Shown: positions 35,087 to 45,050 of the stretch, one piece after another
How the letters are laid out: each line of letters begins with the position of its first letter
Numbering within the stretch: the first letter of the stretch is position 1
The notes under the pieces: model-generated
What the model saw: only the letters and a program-made list of their open reading frames with translations
What the model was told of the DNA's origin: nothing
The model's database searches: none
Made by a program: the position numbers and the translations under genes
NCBI RefSeq assembly: GCF_004342885.1
Contig: NZ_SMAB01000005.1
Span: 62,001-126,000, forward strand
Reading direction: 5' to 3'
Length of the DNA stretch: 64,000 bases
Source of the DNA: Tepidibacillus fermentans
GTDB lineage: Bacteria > Bacillota > Bacilli > Tepidibacillales > Tepidibacillaceae

Positions 35087-35800
35087 TTATTGATTTTTTA
35101 ACAATTGTTCCTCAGGTACGTCCCTTAATTTCTTCGCTGGATTTCCAACGACAAGCGCTCTTGCTTCCACATCTTTCGTAACGACACTACCAGCCCCAAC
35201 TGCACCATCTTCTTCAATCACTTTCCCTGGTAAAACAGTAACATTTGCTCCGATTCTTCCACCGTTTTTGACAACAACACCTTTAAATTTTTCAAAGCGT
35301 TCTTTACTCCTTGCCATATAGTTATCATTTGTGGTAACGACACCAGGGGCAATAAAGACATAATCTCCTAATTCGGAATAGGCAGTGATGTAAGCATTGG
35401 TTTCTAGTTTACAATAATCACCAACCGTACAATCATTTTCAATGGCCACACCTCGACCGATTATCGTCCGTTTACCTATGGTAACCCGTTCACGTATGGT
35501 TGCTAAATCGGCTACAAATACTCCATTGGCTAATTTTGCATTCGCATAGACGATGGAATTTGTTCCAATGGTACATTCATCACCAATAACCGCTGGTGGT
35601 TCCACTTTTAATTCCTTTAACGCTGAATTTTTTGCTCTCATCGGTTGTTTCCCAATGACCACATTATCATGGATAACTACATTGTTCCCAATTTTCGTTC
35701 CATCATAAATGATGACGTTATGCCCAATAATCACATTTTCACCAAATTCTACATGATTGCCGATTACAACGTTTTTCCCCATTTCTACAGGTTGACCCAT
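35087..35800 (-). CDS. Left-handed beta-helix sugar N-acyltransferase (WbpD/PglD-like)
   Basis: 237 residues made of hexapeptide repeats (VVIGNHVEFGENVIIGHNVI and many more) ending VGAGSVVTKDVEARALVVGN, the acetyl-CoA-dependent sugar-amine acetyltransferase pattern. Two acceptors are possible. One is the 3-amino-uronate made by the WbpB/WbpE-like pair in this operon; the other is the 4-amino sugar of the PglF/PglE-like pair. Only one such gene lies in this operon. It starts two bases after the epimerase gene ends. Confidence 0.85.
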   Translation of the reverse strand: MGQPVEMGKNVVIGNHVEFGENVIIGHNVIIYDGTKIGNNVVIHDNVVIGKQPMRAKNSALKELKVEPPAVIGDECTIGTNSIVYANAKLANGVFVADLATIRERVTIGKRTIIGRGVAIENDCTVGDYCKLETNAYITAYSELGDYVFIAPGVVTTNDNYMARSKERFEKFKGVVVKNGGRIGANVTVLPGKVIEEDGAVGAGSVVTKDVEARALVVGNPAKKLRDVPEEQLLKNQ

Positions 35801-35802
35801 CT

Positions 35803-36888
35803 TTATCTCCCTCGTTCCTCATCAAAAAATAAATGAATATGATTGACAATTTGGCTGGAGGCATCCCCATTCCCATATAGATGTTCATTGTAAGTAGTTG
35901 GTTGCCATGCTCCAACAATTTGCGCTAAATTTTCTTCGATTGGATTGACTAAACGGTTCCAACCTACTTCAACAGTTTCTACCCATTCCGTTTGATCACG
36001 CAAAGTGAAACATGGTACTTTTGCAAAGTAGGCTTCTTTTTGCACACCACCAGAATCGGTTACAATGGCTTTTGCGTGATTTTCCAAAAACACCATTTCT
36101 AAATAAGAAATGGGTGGAATGACTTTAAGATTGGTTGCTTGTAATACAGATTCAATTCCAGCCTCTTTTAATTTATTCTCTGTTCTTGGATGTAGCGGAA
36201 GCAATACCGTCTCATTTAACTTCGCCAACGATTCAAAAATTGCTTTTAACCGATTTAAATCATCTGTATTCTCTGCACGGTGAATCGTCGCTAAAATGTA
36301 TTGTTTCTCTTCTACTCCGAAATCATTTAATTCATATTGTTCTGCTGCCATTTGGGAGTAATAAACGAATGCATCATACATCACATCTCCTACATGAAAG
36401 ACATTCTTGGTAATTCCTTCATTTTTCAGATTTTGAATCGCAGTTTCTGTAGGAGCAAAGAGAATTTCCGAAACATGGTCGGTTAAGATTCGATTGATTT
36501 CTTCGGGCATTCGTTTGTTAAAGCTCCTTAGACCTGCTTCCACATGAAAAAGTGGAATATGAAGCTTGCTGGCAGCTAGAGCACCCGCTAGTGTGGAGTT
36601 CGTATCCCCATAGACAAGTACCGCATCTGGTTTCTCTTGTAGCAGGACTTCTTCAATTTTGGTCAACATTTCGCCCGTTTGCTTGCCATGACTCGCTGAA
36701 CCAACCCCAAGATCGTAATCCGGTTTTGGAATATTTAATTCCTCAAAGAAGATTCCTGACATTTTATAATCATAATGTTGCCCTGTATTAACTAAGATTT
36801 CTCGATACACCTTTCGAAGCTCTCTTGAGACTGGAGCCACCTTGATAAATTGTGGCCTCGCACCAACAATTGTCACAATTTTACGCAT
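35803..36888 (-). CDS. UDP-N-acetylglucosamine 2-epimerase family (WecB/WbpI-like)
   Basis: About 361 residues. Signatures: TIVGARPQFIKVAPVSREL at the start, VNTGQHYDYKMSG, VYGDTNSTLAGALAA, HVEAGLRSFNKRMPEE and the C-terminal VTDSGGVQKEA. It inverts C2 of a UDP-GlcNAc-type sugar to the manno form. Within this operon the natural substrate is probably the 2,3-diacetamido-glucuronate, as for WbpI, but a plain WecB role (ManNAc for linkage units) cannot be excluded. The ATG at 36888 follows TAGGTGA; the GTG upstream is inside that site. Confidence 0.9.
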   Translation of the reverse strand: MRKIVTIVGARPQFIKVAPVSRELRKVYREILVNTGQHYDYKMSGIFFEELNIPKPDYDLGVGSASHGKQTGEMLTKIEEVLLQEKPDAVLVYGDTNSTLAGALAASKLHIPLFHVEAGLRSFNKRMPEEINRILTDHVSEILFAPTETAIQNLKNEGITKNVFHVGDVMYDAFVYYSQMAAEQYELNDFGVEEKQYILATIHRAENTDDLNRLKAIFESLAKLNETVLLPLHPRTENKLKEAGIESVLQATNLKVIPPISYLEMVFLENHAKAIVTDSGGVQKEAYFAKVPCFTLRDQTEWVETVEVGWNRLVNPIEENLAQIVGAWQPTTYNEHLYGNGDASSQIVNHIHLFFDEERGR

Positions 36889-36906
36889 TTCATTCACCTA
36901 TTTTGA

Positions 36907-38019
36907 TTATGATTGATGATAAAATTCTTTGATTTTGGCTACAACATATTCTTGTTGCTCTTTCCTTAATTCAGGATACATGGGTAATGAAAGAGCTTCT
37001 TTCGCTGCTTTCTCACTTTCGGGCAGATCTCCCTCTTTATATCCTAAGTCAGCAAATACAGGTTGCATATGTAAAGGTAGTGGATAATAAATCATCGTTT
37101 GCACACCTTGTTCCTTTAAATAGGCTTGTAGCGCATCCCGATCTTTGACTCGAATCGTATATTGATGATAAATATGATAACTGTTTTCGTCTTCGTAAGG
37201 TGTAACGACTTCTTTTAGATCAGAAAGTAGTTGTGTATAATAAGCTGCATGTTTCCTTCTTAACTCACTCCACGCATCTAAGTGAGGGAACTTCACATTT
37301 AGAATAGCAGCTTGCATCTCATCAAGACGACTATTGTAGCCAAGAACATGGTGATAATATTTCGGCTTGCTACCATGTACACGAATCACTCTTATTTTTT
37401 CTGCTAATTGATCATCGTTTGTGACAATCATACCCGCATCGCCATATGCACCAAGGTTCTTTGTCGGGAAGAAACTAAAACAAGCCGTATCGCCAAATCC
37501 ACCCACTTTTCTGCCTTTATATTCCGCACCAATAGCCTGTGCCGCATCTTCAATAACGAATAAGTTATGTTTTTCCGCGATTTCCAGAATAGGATCCATG
37601 TCTGCTGCTTGTCCATAGAGATGAACAGGGATGATCGCTTTTGTTTTTTCTGTGATTTTTGCTTCAATTAAAGCAGGATTGATATTAAAGGTTTTTGGAT
37701 CAATATCGACAAAAACAGGTTTTGCGCCAATTCTTGCGATCGAACCCGCTGTAGCAAAAAATGTAAATGGAGTGGTAATGACTTCATCCCCTGGCTGAAT
37801 GCCACAGGCTAATAAAGAAATATGTAATGCGTCACTGCCATTTGCCACACCAATACCATGGGCAACATGACTATATTTCGCAATATCTTTTTCTAATTTT
37901 TTTACATTCTCGCCTAAAATAAAATGGGATGAACTCATCACTTTTTCTAAAGCTTGAAAAATTTCCTCTTTTAAATGTTGATATTGTTCAGATAAATCTA
38001 ACATTGGTATATTCATCAT
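36907..38019 (-). CDS. DegT/DnrJ/EryC1 aminotransferase (WbpE-like)
   Basis: About 371 residues of the PLP-dependent sugar aminotransferase family: [17 protein letters not shown] start, [54 protein letters not shown] and the PLP lysine in [15 protein letters not shown]. The ASN-GSDAL/QAIG pattern resembles the 3-aminotransferases that act with a Gfo/Idh dehydrogenase to make 3-amino sugars. GGAGG lies five bases before the chosen ATG; a second ATG follows directly. Confidence 0.9.
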   Translation of the reverse strand: MMNIPMLDLSEQYQHLKEEIFQALEKVMSSSHFILGENVKKLEKDIAKYSHVAHGIGVANGSDALHISLLACGIQPGDEVITTPFTFFATAGSIARIGAKPVFVDIDPKTFNINPALIEAKITEKTKAIIPVHLYGQAADMDPILEIAEKHNLFVIEDAAQAIGAEYKGRKVGGFGDTACFSFFPTKNLGAYGDAGMIVTNDDQLAEKIRVIRVHGSKPKYYHHVLGYNSRLDEMQAAILNVKFPHLDAWSELRRKHAAYYTQLLSDLKEVVTPYEDENSYHIYHQYTIRVKDRDALQAYLKEQGVQTMIYYPLPLHMQPVFADLGYKEGDLPESEKAAKEALSLPMYPELRKEQQEYVVAKIKEFYHQS

Positions 38020-38050
38020 AAAATCCTCCATAATACCTAATATGTAGTGG

Positions 38051-38680
38051 TTATTCCACAATCTTCAATAAGGTCCGAAAGATAATCTTAATATCATTCC
38101 AAAGAGACATTTCTTCAATATATTTCAGATTTAACTTTAATTTATCCACCATGATTTGTTCAATATAAGTTTTTTCAGGGTTATCACTTTTCGCTAGAAT
38201 TTCATTTTCATCACGATATTTGATCGAGGCATAATCCGTAATTCCCGGACGAACCGTCAATACCTTTTTCTGTTCAGCATTATACAAGGCTGTATAACGC
38301 GGTACTTCTGGCCTGGGACCAACAAAACTCATATCCCCAATTAAGACATTCCATAATTGGGGTAACTCATCGAGCTTTGATTTTCGCAAAAATTTGCCAC
38401 TTCGAGTGATCCGTTGATCATTACCCACAGTAATCTGTTTTCCCAGCTTTTCCGCGTTAACAACCATCGTCCGAAATTTATAGATTTTAAATTCCTTCCC
38501 ATTCTTGCCAATTCTCGTTTGCTTAAAAATCGCTGGCCCTTTGGAATCGAATTTTATCCATAAATAAATCAGGAGAAAAACTGGGGATAATCCAATAAGC
38601 CCCAATAAAGAAAAGACAATATCAAACAGTCTTTTAAAAAATAAAGTGATTATAGAAGGGGAGTCTGTTCGTGTTGTCAT
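38051..38680 (-). CDS. Undecaprenyl-phosphate phosphosugar transferase (PglC/WcaJ-like)
   Basis: About 210 residues: one N-terminal membrane/re-entrant helix ([20 protein letters not shown]), then the bacterial sugar transferase domain with [36 protein letters not shown] and MSFVGPRPE. It loads the first sugar phosphate on undecaprenyl phosphate and so starts the repeat unit. The small monotopic size matches PglC. It starts ten bases after the upstream aminotransferase gene, behind AGGG. A second such enzyme is at 55.5–56.1 kb. Confidence 0.92.
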   Translation of the reverse strand: MTTRTDSPSIITLFFKRLFDIVFSLLGLIGLSPVFLLIYLWIKFDSKGPAIFKQTRIGKNGKEFKIYKFRTMVVNAEKLGKQITVGNDQRITRSGKFLRKSKLDELPQLWNVLIGDMSFVGPRPEVPRYTALYNAEQKKVLTVRPGITDYASIKYRDENEILAKSDNPEKTYIEQIMVDKLKLNLKYIEEMSLWNDIKIIFRTLLKIVE

Positions 38681-38690
38681 TCGCATCACC

Positions 38691-39845
38691 CTATCTTTTA
38701 TAGGTATTGGCCACATCAAAAACGGCCTCAATCACTCTTTCCACTTCTTCTTTCGTCATCTTCGGATATAACGGGATCGAAATCGCTGCTTCATACGCTT
38801 TTTCAGCTAATGGATAATCTCCATATTTGAAGCCAAGTTTTTGATAATATGGATGTAAATGTACAGGGATAAAATGAACACTTGTACCGATTCCTCGTTC
38901 TTTTAATTCTTCAATAAACTGCGCACGGTCGATGGTGAAGTAGTTATCTTTTAAGCGAATCACATACAAATGCCATGCATGACGGTTGATATGATCATAA
39001 TAAGGTAAGGTTAATCCTTCGAACTCTTTTAAGGCTTCATTATACATCATCGCATATTCTTCACGGATTTGTTGCAGCTTCTCTAATTTTCTTAGCTGAA
39101 CTAACCCTAATGCTGCTTGGATATCAGTCATATTGTATTTAAAGCCAGGATACTCCACCTCGTAAAACCAAGATCCTTTATCAGAATAACGATTCCATGC
39201 ATTCTTGCTCATCCCATGAAGGCTCATGACACGAATTTTATCAGCTAATTCTTCGTTGTTGGTTGTCACCATGCCACCTTCACCGGTGACGAGGTTCTTC
39301 GTGGCATAGAAACTAAAGTTGGTTAAATCACCAATACTGCCAACCATCCGTCCTTTGTACATGGTATAAACGGCATGGGCGGCATCTTCAATCACATAAA
39401 GGTTATATTTGCGGGCAATTTCCATCACTGGATCCATATCGACGGGATACCCGGCAAAATGGACAGGGATAATCGCCTTGGTTTTATTCGTGATCTTGCT
39501 CTCAATCAATGCAGGATCCATATTGAATGTAACGGGGTCAATATCGACAAAAACAGGTTTGGCCCCTGTGTGTAATATAGTATTGGCTGTGGCTACAAAA
39601 GTATACGGAGTGGTAATCACCTCATCCCCTGGACCAATACCAACCGCTAACTGGGATAAATGTAAACCTGCTGTTGCTGAATTTAATGCCAAGGCATAAT
39701 CCGATCCCACGTAGTTCGCAAATTGTTTTTCAAATTCTACGGTTCTTGGTCCTTTGCTTAACCAATTGGAACGTAATGCAGCAACAACCTCGTCAATTTC
39801 CTCTTCCTCAATCCATGGAAGTGCATAAGGGATATTCTTCTCCAT
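38691..39845 (-). CDS. DegT/DnrJ/EryC1 aminotransferase (PglE-like)
   Basis: 384 residues. NIPYALPWIEEEEIDEVVAA is the usual start of UDP-4-keto sugar 4-aminotransferases. Further on are NSATAGLHLSQLAVGIGPGD, TTPYTFVATANTIL, VIEDAAHAVYTMYKGRMVG and the PLP lysine near residue 183 in SFYATKN. Next to the PglC-like transferase and in the same operon as the PglF-like dehydratase it would make a UDP-4-amino-4,6-dideoxy sugar. The start overlaps the end of the preceding glycosyltransferase region by one base spacing. Confidence 0.9.
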   Translation of the reverse strand: MEKNIPYALPWIEEEEIDEVVAALRSNWLSKGPRTVEFEKQFANYVGSDYALALNSATAGLHLSQLAVGIGPGDEVITTPYTFVATANTILHTGAKPVFVDIDPVTFNMDPALIESKITNKTKAIIPVHFAGYPVDMDPVMEIARKYNLYVIEDAAHAVYTMYKGRMVGSIGDLTNFSFYATKNLVTGEGGMVTTNNEELADKIRVMSLHGMSKNAWNRYSDKGSWFYEVEYPGFKYNMTDIQAALGLVQLRKLEKLQQIREEYAMMYNEALKEFEGLTLPYYDHINRHAWHLYVIRLKDNYFTIDRAQFIEELKERGIGTSVHFIPVHLHPYYQKLGFKYGDYPLAEKAYEAAISIPLYPKMTKEEVERVIEAVFDVANTYKR

Positions 39846-39846
39846 A

Positions 39847-41073
39847 TTATACGCCTCTTTTCACAAGATCAATGAGTTTTTCTTCTAGTCGTTTGACAAT
39901 CACTTCACGGTCATAATATTCTTTCACAAATTGACGGCCATTCTTGCCTAGTTGTTTTGCAAAGTCAGGATGATTAGCCAATTTTAAAACAGCTTCTGCT
40001 ACTTCTTTTGCATTTTCTGGTTCGACGCAAATCCCACCGCCTGATCGCTCAATCAGTCTTTGTGCTTCGCCTTCAACCGCAAGAATAATCGGAAGCTCGC
40101 TTGCCAATGCTTCAAACATTTTCGAAGGCAGTGCTCCCTTAAATAATTCTAACCGTTTTAAGGGAACAATGGTAGCATCCATTGAAGCAATAATTTTCGG
40201 CATTTTCTTCTTTTCTTGAAGCGGGATAAAGGAAATATTGGTTAATCCCATCTTATCCGCCTTTTCCATTAACCGTTTCTTTTCAGGACCTTCTCCGATC
40301 AGTAGAAATTGAATCTTCCTATTTTCCTTTAATAAATCGGCTGCTTCAAGAATGATGTCTAAACCTTGAGCAATTCCGATGATTCCTGCATATACAACGG
40401 CAAATTTATCAGAAATGTTCCATTCCTTTCGTAACTCTTCACTTCGATTTTCTGGAGTAAAGAACTTGGTATCGGTACCGTTGGTAAGGAGAAATGTATG
40501 CTTATAACCTCTACGTTCAATATCATCAATAATTCCTTGGGTTTGCCCCGTAATTAACTGACTCTTGCGATAGGAAAACTCCTCCAGCCAAGTGGACAAA
40601 CGAATTAATAATTGATTTTTTAACACACCTAACTTCACCGCTGACTCTGGCCATAAATCAGAGACATTAAAAATAAATTTTGCCCGTTTTAGTTTACTTA
40701 GGATATAACCTGATGCTCCTAAAAATAAAGGAGGCGATTCCGTAATCACGATATCTTGTCTTCCCACAAGAAAACTTCCCAATAATACCGATGAAAAGGT
40801 AAAAGAAAAATAGTTCATCAACCGCGGAATAAACCCTGTATTCTTCGTGACATAAAGCCAGGTCCGAACCACTTTTATTCCTTCCATTTCTTCTTTATGT
40901 ATGATTTTTCCTTTGTAGCCATCAAAGATCTCATACGCTGGATAATTGGGCATCCCCGTCAAGACCGTGACTTCATGACCACGTTTTACTAACAACTTTG
41001 CAAGCTCATAGATTCGATTCTGAGGAGCGCCAACTTCTGGTGGAAAATATTGTGTCAAAAACAAAATCTTCAA
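39847..41073 (-). CDS. GT4-family glycosyltransferase
   Basis: 408 residues, GT-B fold. The N-terminus is KILFLTQYFPPEVGAPQNRI, a form common in WbuB/WcaI-like transferases. The C-terminal Rossmann half has YAGIIGIAQGLDIILEAADL, FLLIGEGPEKKRL and the donor-binding glutamate region LFKGALPSKMFEALASELPI. It would add a sugar to the lipid-linked precursor on the cytoplasmic face; donor and acceptor are unknown. First gene after an internal terminator, so it may have its own promoter. Confidence 0.9.
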   Translation of the reverse strand: MKILFLTQYFPPEVGAPQNRIYELAKLLVKRGHEVTVLTGMPNYPAYEIFDGYKGKIIHKEEMEGIKVVRTWLYVTKNTGFIPRLMNYFSFTFSSVLLGSFLVGRQDIVITESPPLFLGASGYILSKLKRAKFIFNVSDLWPESAVKLGVLKNQLLIRLSTWLEEFSYRKSQLITGQTQGIIDDIERRGYKHTFLLTNGTDTKFFTPENRSEELRKEWNISDKFAVVYAGIIGIAQGLDIILEAADLLKENRKIQFLLIGEGPEKKRLMEKADKMGLTNISFIPLQEKKKMPKIIASMDATIVPLKRLELFKGALPSKMFEALASELPIILAVEGEAQRLIERSGGGICVEPENAKEVAEAVLKLANHPDFAKQLGKNGRQFVKEYYDREVIVKRLEEKLIDLVKRGV

Positions 41074-41100
41074 AGATGTTCACCATCCAATGAGAGAATA

Positions 41101-41133
41101 AACAAGAGGCACCGAAACTGTGCGGTGCCTAAA
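41101..41133 (-). terminator. Internal intrinsic terminator within the polysaccharide cluster
   Basis: In the minus direction AGGCACCG pairs with CGGTGCCT and is followed by CTTGTTTATT. It lies 13 bases past the stop of the UDP-sugar dehydrogenase gene and before the GT4 gene, so it divides the first cluster into two transcripts or attenuates the distal part. Confidence 0.8.
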
Positions 41134-41145
41134 ACCTAATTCCCA

Positions 41146-42492
41146 TTATAACTTATAGTACTTCGCTTTGATATCTTTTACCCTAGAAAAAGCATTGCGT
41201 GTATCAAAGATGATTTGTGCCGATTCCGCAATCATTTCATAATGAAAATCACTATGATTGGTCGTTAAGATGACAATATCCATCTCTTTTAAGGATTCAG
41301 GAGTGATATCGACCGAATGATATTCAATTCCTTTATGGGTGAATTGTGGAATATATGGATCACTGTAATGAACATCAGCACCATATTTCTCCAAGAACTC
41401 GATAATATCGAGAACGGGGGATTCCCTTAAGTCGTCAATATCATTCTTATACGCAGCTCCTAGTAACAAGACTTTAGAACCGTTTAATGATTTCTTTTCC
41501 TCGTTTAAGATTTTCATCGTTCTTTCGATTACGAACTCTGGCATGTAGTTATTAATTTCGGCAGCAGTCTCAATCAAACGTGTATGATACTTAAATTCTC
41601 TTGCCTTCCACGTTAAGTAGAATGGATCAATGGGAATACAATGTCCACCTAAACCAGGACCTGGATAGAAGGCCATAAAGCCATAAGGTTTCGTTTTTGC
41701 TGCATTGATGACTTCCCAAACATCAATTCCCATCTTATGACAGAGAATCGCCATCTCATTCACAAGCGCAATATTGATATTACGGAAGGTGTTCTCTAAG
41801 ATTTTCTCCATCTCAGCGACTGCAGGACTAGAAACCTCATGAACTTCCCCTTCAAGTACATTACGATATAATGAACTGGCCAAAGTGGTACATGCAGGAG
41901 TAATACCCCCTACCACCTTTGGTGTGTTTTTCGTATTAAAATATTTGTTACCTGGATCGACACGTTCTGGTGAATAAGCGACGAAGAAATCTTCCCCGCA
42001 TTTTAACCCAGTTTGTTCTAAGATCGGTTTCACGACTTCTTCCGTCGTTCCAGGATAAGTCGTACTTTCTAATACAACGAGCATTCCCTGATGTAAATAC
42101 TCAGCGATTGCTTTTGTCGAATTTTCCACATAAGAAATGTCAGGTTGTTGATGTTCGTCAAGTGGTGTAGGAACACAAATGGCTACGGTATCTACTTCAC
42201 GAATTTTGGAGTAGTCCGTTGTCGCCTTGAGTTGTCCACTTTTTACAATTTCAACGAGATCTTCATCAACAACGTCTCCAATATAATTTTCTCCACGATT
42301 CACCATATCTACACGTTTTTGTTGAACATCAAAACCAATCACCTTATAGCCTGCTTTTGCTTTTTCAACAGCTAAAGGTAAACCCACATAACCCAGTCCA
42401 ACAACACCGATGGTTGCTGTTTTATTCTCAATCTTGTCATATAGCTGTTTAGCTATCGGATTCAATTCTAATTCTTTTTCTGTTAAAGCCAT
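41146..42492 (-). CDS. UDP-N-acetylglucosamine/mannosamine 6-dehydrogenase (WbpA-like)
   Basis: 448 residues of the UDP-glucose/GDP-mannose dehydrogenase family: NAD-binding IGVVGLGYVGLPLAVEKA, VPTPLDEHQQPDISYV, AYSPERVDPGN, catalytic Cys in GPGLGGHCIPIDPFYL and the C-terminal domain LLLGAAYKNDIDDLRESPVL. PERVDPGN with GGHCIPIDPFY is typical of dehydrogenases for acetamido sugars (WbpA, WecC) rather than UDP-glucose. It should make UDP-GlcNAcA (or ManNAcA), the first step of the proposed diacetamido-uronate route. Followed by a terminator. Confidence 0.9.
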   Translation of the reverse strand: MALTEKELELNPIAKQLYDKIENKTATIGVVGLGYVGLPLAVEKAKAGYKVIGFDVQQKRVDMVNRGENYIGDVVDEDLVEIVKSGQLKATTDYSKIREVDTVAICVPTPLDEHQQPDISYVENSTKAIAEYLHQGMLVVLESTTYPGTTEEVVKPILEQTGLKCGEDFFVAYSPERVDPGNKYFNTKNTPKVVGGITPACTTLASSLYRNVLEGEVHEVSSPAVAEMEKILENTFRNINIALVNEMAILCHKMGIDVWEVINAAKTKPYGFMAFYPGPGLGGHCIPIDPFYLTWKAREFKYHTRLIETAAEINNYMPEFVIERTMKILNEEKKSLNGSKVLLLGAAYKNDIDDLRESPVLDIIEFLEKYGADVHYSDPYIPQFTHKGIEYHSVDITPESLKEMDIVILTTNHSDFHYEMIAESAQIIFDTRNAFSRVKDIKAKYYKL

Positions 42493-42517
42493 ATGCGCGA
42501 TATCCTCCTACATTGAA

Positions 42518-43543
42518 TTATTTTTGATTCAAATAAACAGGCTGATCCTTTTCAGCTGATTCATAAATCGCTAATACAATTTCTAACGCGTTCTTTCCGT
42601 CTTCAAGCGTCACATAAGGATCACGATTTTCTTTGATTGCATCAATAAAATCTTTGATAATCAATTGATGGCCATAACCATAAACGGTTGGTGGATTTTC
42701 TGCTTGCGCTTTGACAATGGCTTCTTCCTCTTCTTTAAAATTCTCGCTAAAGCGCCATTTCTCAATTCGATTAACAGCAATGCCGCCAACAACTACAGTC
42801 CCTGTTTCACCAAAAAGATTTAAGGTTTCTTCTAAGTTCGTTGGGTAAATCGTAGACGCGCCTTCGATCACTCCCAATGCGCCACTCTCAAATTCAAGAA
42901 CAGCTACTCCTACATCTTCCATTTCAATACGACGGAAACGGGTTGCTGTATTGCCATAAACTTTTTTCACAGGTCCCATCATCCAACGTAATAAGTCAAT
43001 ATTATGAATACATTGATTCATAAGAGTACCGCCATCCATTTCTCTGGTTCCCCGCCAAGAAGCTTGATCATAGTAGGCCTGATTCCGGTTCCAACGGATG
43101 CTCGCCACTCCGTGAGACATTTTGCCAAAGCGGCCTGCCTCTAAAGCTTGTCTTGTTTTTTGAATTGCGTCATTGAAACGGTTTTGATGGACAGCTGCTG
43201 CTTTTACTCCTTTTCTTTTCGCCGCTTCGATGATTCGATTTGCATCTTCCACCGTCATCGCAATCGGTTTTTCAACCATCACATGTTTTCCTTTTTCAAT
43301 CGCCTTAATCGCCATTTCTGCATGAAGACCACTTGGTGTACAGATATTGACGACTTCAATTTCTGGATCTTCTAACATTTCATCATAATTCAAATATTTC
43401 TTCGCATTATATTTCTTCGCAAACTCTTCTGCTTTTTCGTCAATAATATCGCAAACCGCTACTAAATTTGCTTCTTCTAGCGCCATAATCGATTCTGCAT
43501 GTTTTGGTGCAATGCGTCCACAACCGACAATAGCGAAATTCAT
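42518..43543 (-). CDS. Gfo/Idh/MocA sugar dehydrogenase (WbpB-like)
   Basis: About 341 residues. Rossmann domain start MNFAIVGCGRIAPKHAESI, EKPIAMTVEDANRII with the catalytic-region lysine, then the GFO_IDH_MocA C-terminal domain (WRGTREMDGGTLMNQCIHNI). WbpB/WlbA enzymes oxidise C3 of UDP-GlcNAcA to the 3-keto form for transamination. Position directly upstream of the WbpA-like gene supports this. The ATG at 43543 follows AGGGGG; eight codons upstream are unsupported. Confidence 0.9.
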   Translation of the reverse strand: MNFAIVGCGRIAPKHAESIMALEEANLVAVCDIIDEKAEEFAKKYNAKKYLNYDEMLEDPEIEVVNICTPSGLHAEMAIKAIEKGKHVMVEKPIAMTVEDANRIIEAAKRKGVKAAAVHQNRFNDAIQKTRQALEAGRFGKMSHGVASIRWNRNQAYYDQASWRGTREMDGGTLMNQCIHNIDLLRWMMGPVKKVYGNTATRFRRIEMEDVGVAVLEFESGALGVIEGASTIYPTNLEETLNLFGETGTVVVGGIAVNRIEKWRFSENFKEEEEAIVKAQAENPPTVYGYGHQLIIKDFIDAIKENRDPYVTLEDGKNALEIVLAIYESAEKDQPVYLNQK

Positions 43544-43704
43544 AGATAATCCCCCTTGTTTTATCACTCATATATAGTCTTAACCATATCTAGATGAATA
43601 TAAATAACTTCACAAATACACCAATACATTATACACTTGTCCAATATATTTGGATATATTTTTTTGTGCCAAAATATTGACATTTTTCAGCAGCTAGTAA
43701 GACA

Positions 43705-45039
43705 CTAAACCTTCCTTACTCTGATTGAGACTTTATGAATGAGTCTTCCATACATTTGAAAATCCTCTTGTCCTACCAATAAAAATTTATGATAGGGAAC
43801 ACCTGTAATTCGTTTAAATAAAATGACTTTGATGAAAAAATCCATACCATAGGTAATCGTTGATGCAAGTGACGCTCCATTGATTCCCAATCGTGGCACC
43901 ATGATTAAATTTAAAACGATATTCAAAGCAACCGTAATAAATGAGGTGTACATATTAATCTCTACCTTACCTCTACCTGACAAATCATTGGATATAATTC
44001 GCGTCGTCGATCCAAGGATAATTCCAGGTAGTAGTAATTTAAGGGCCATCGATCCTGAAATATATTCCTTACCAAATAATAAAAGGATAATGAAATCTGA
44101 TAGAAGGTAGAAAACAACGCCAATGAACACAGATAATAGTAAAACATTTCTACTCACAATTGAGGTCAAAGCGTTCCTTTCTTCCTCTTTCTTATAAGAG
44201 GAGATTCTTGGAAACAAAACAAGTGATATGGATGTTGAGAAAATCCAGATTCTTTCTGCAATACTTACCGCATTATTATAAATTCCCACCGCAGCGGGAT
44301 TGATGAAATAAGAAATAATCAGCATGCTGACACGATAATTCAAAAAAGTCATGACGTTGGATAAATGTGCTTTGATACCATATGTCAAAGAGTCCTTAAA
44401 ATAAGAATAGGAGAACTCACCATCCTTTATTCCTAAAGAAAGCCGTTTCTTTGCAAGATATACACTTACGATATAGGTAATCACCTGCCCAAATAAAAAG
44501 GCAAAAACAGCACCATTTATGCCAAAATCAAAGACAACGATCAAAAGAATCGAAACTAGTAAAATCGTTAATTGATTCAATAAACCAATCACATTATATG
44601 ATATAAAATCTTCAACCCCTTGAAAGACCGTTTGAATGAATTGGTTCATGAACAAAATTGGCAAAATCAATAATGTCAGCAATAAATAGCTTTGTGATAT
44701 TCCACTAAAAAATTGCTCATGGAAGAAAAAAATAACGACTAAACCTACGAAAAAGGAAATCGCACCCAACACGAGTGCAGAAATATTGTTCGTTTTATAA
44801 ATGGAACTTAACTTCACCTTTCCCTGACCGATGTAATAAGCGCTAGAAACCCCTACCCCTAAGTTGAAAAAAGTGAAGAGTAACGTCGATAATAAGGTAA
44901 TTAAAGCATATTTCCCTTGCCCATCAGCTCCTAAATATCTAGCAATCAGAATTTGAGTGACTAGTCCAATTAGAATACTCGTCACTTGCCTTATTAAGGT
45001 AGATGTACTATTCCTAATAAAACTATTTGATTTCCCCAT
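43705..45039 (-). CDS. Polysaccharide flippase (Wzx, MATE/MOP superfamily)
   Basis: 444 residues, about twelve to fourteen membrane helices. It starts with the family pattern SFIRNSTSTLIRQVTSILIG then LVTQILIARYLGADGQGKYAL. Wzx proteins turn undecaprenyl-linked repeat units to the outer face. First gene of the minus-strand cluster, divergent from the plus-strand cluster at 46.3 kb. The region upstream contains a direct repeat and an inserted toxin-antitoxin fragment. Confidence 0.9.
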   Translation of the reverse strand: MGKSNSFIRNSTSTLIRQVTSILIGLVTQILIARYLGADGQGKYALITLLSTLLFTFFNLGVGVSSAYYIGQGKVKLSSIYKTNNISALVLGAISFFVGLVVIFFFHEQFFSGISQSYLLLTLLILPILFMNQFIQTVFQGVEDFISYNVIGLLNQLTILLVSILLIVVFDFGINGAVFAFLFGQVITYIVSVYLAKKRLSLGIKDGEFSYSYFKDSLTYGIKAHLSNVMTFLNYRVSMLIISYFINPAAVGIYNNAVSIAERIWIFSTSISLVLFPRISSYKKEEERNALTSIVSRNVLLLSVFIGVVFYLLSDFIILLLFGKEYISGSMALKLLLPGIILGSTTRIISNDLSGRGKVEINMYTSFITVALNIVLNLIMVPRLGINGASLASTITYGMDFFIKVILFKRITGVPYHKFLLVGQEDFQMYGRLIHKVSIRVRKV

Positions 45040-45050
45040 GTTGATGTTCC

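Noticed and set aside
43568-43704. Search for a terminator or RNA element between the Gfo/Idh gene and wzx.
   Set aside because: The gap is AT-rich with no convincing hairpin plus T-run.
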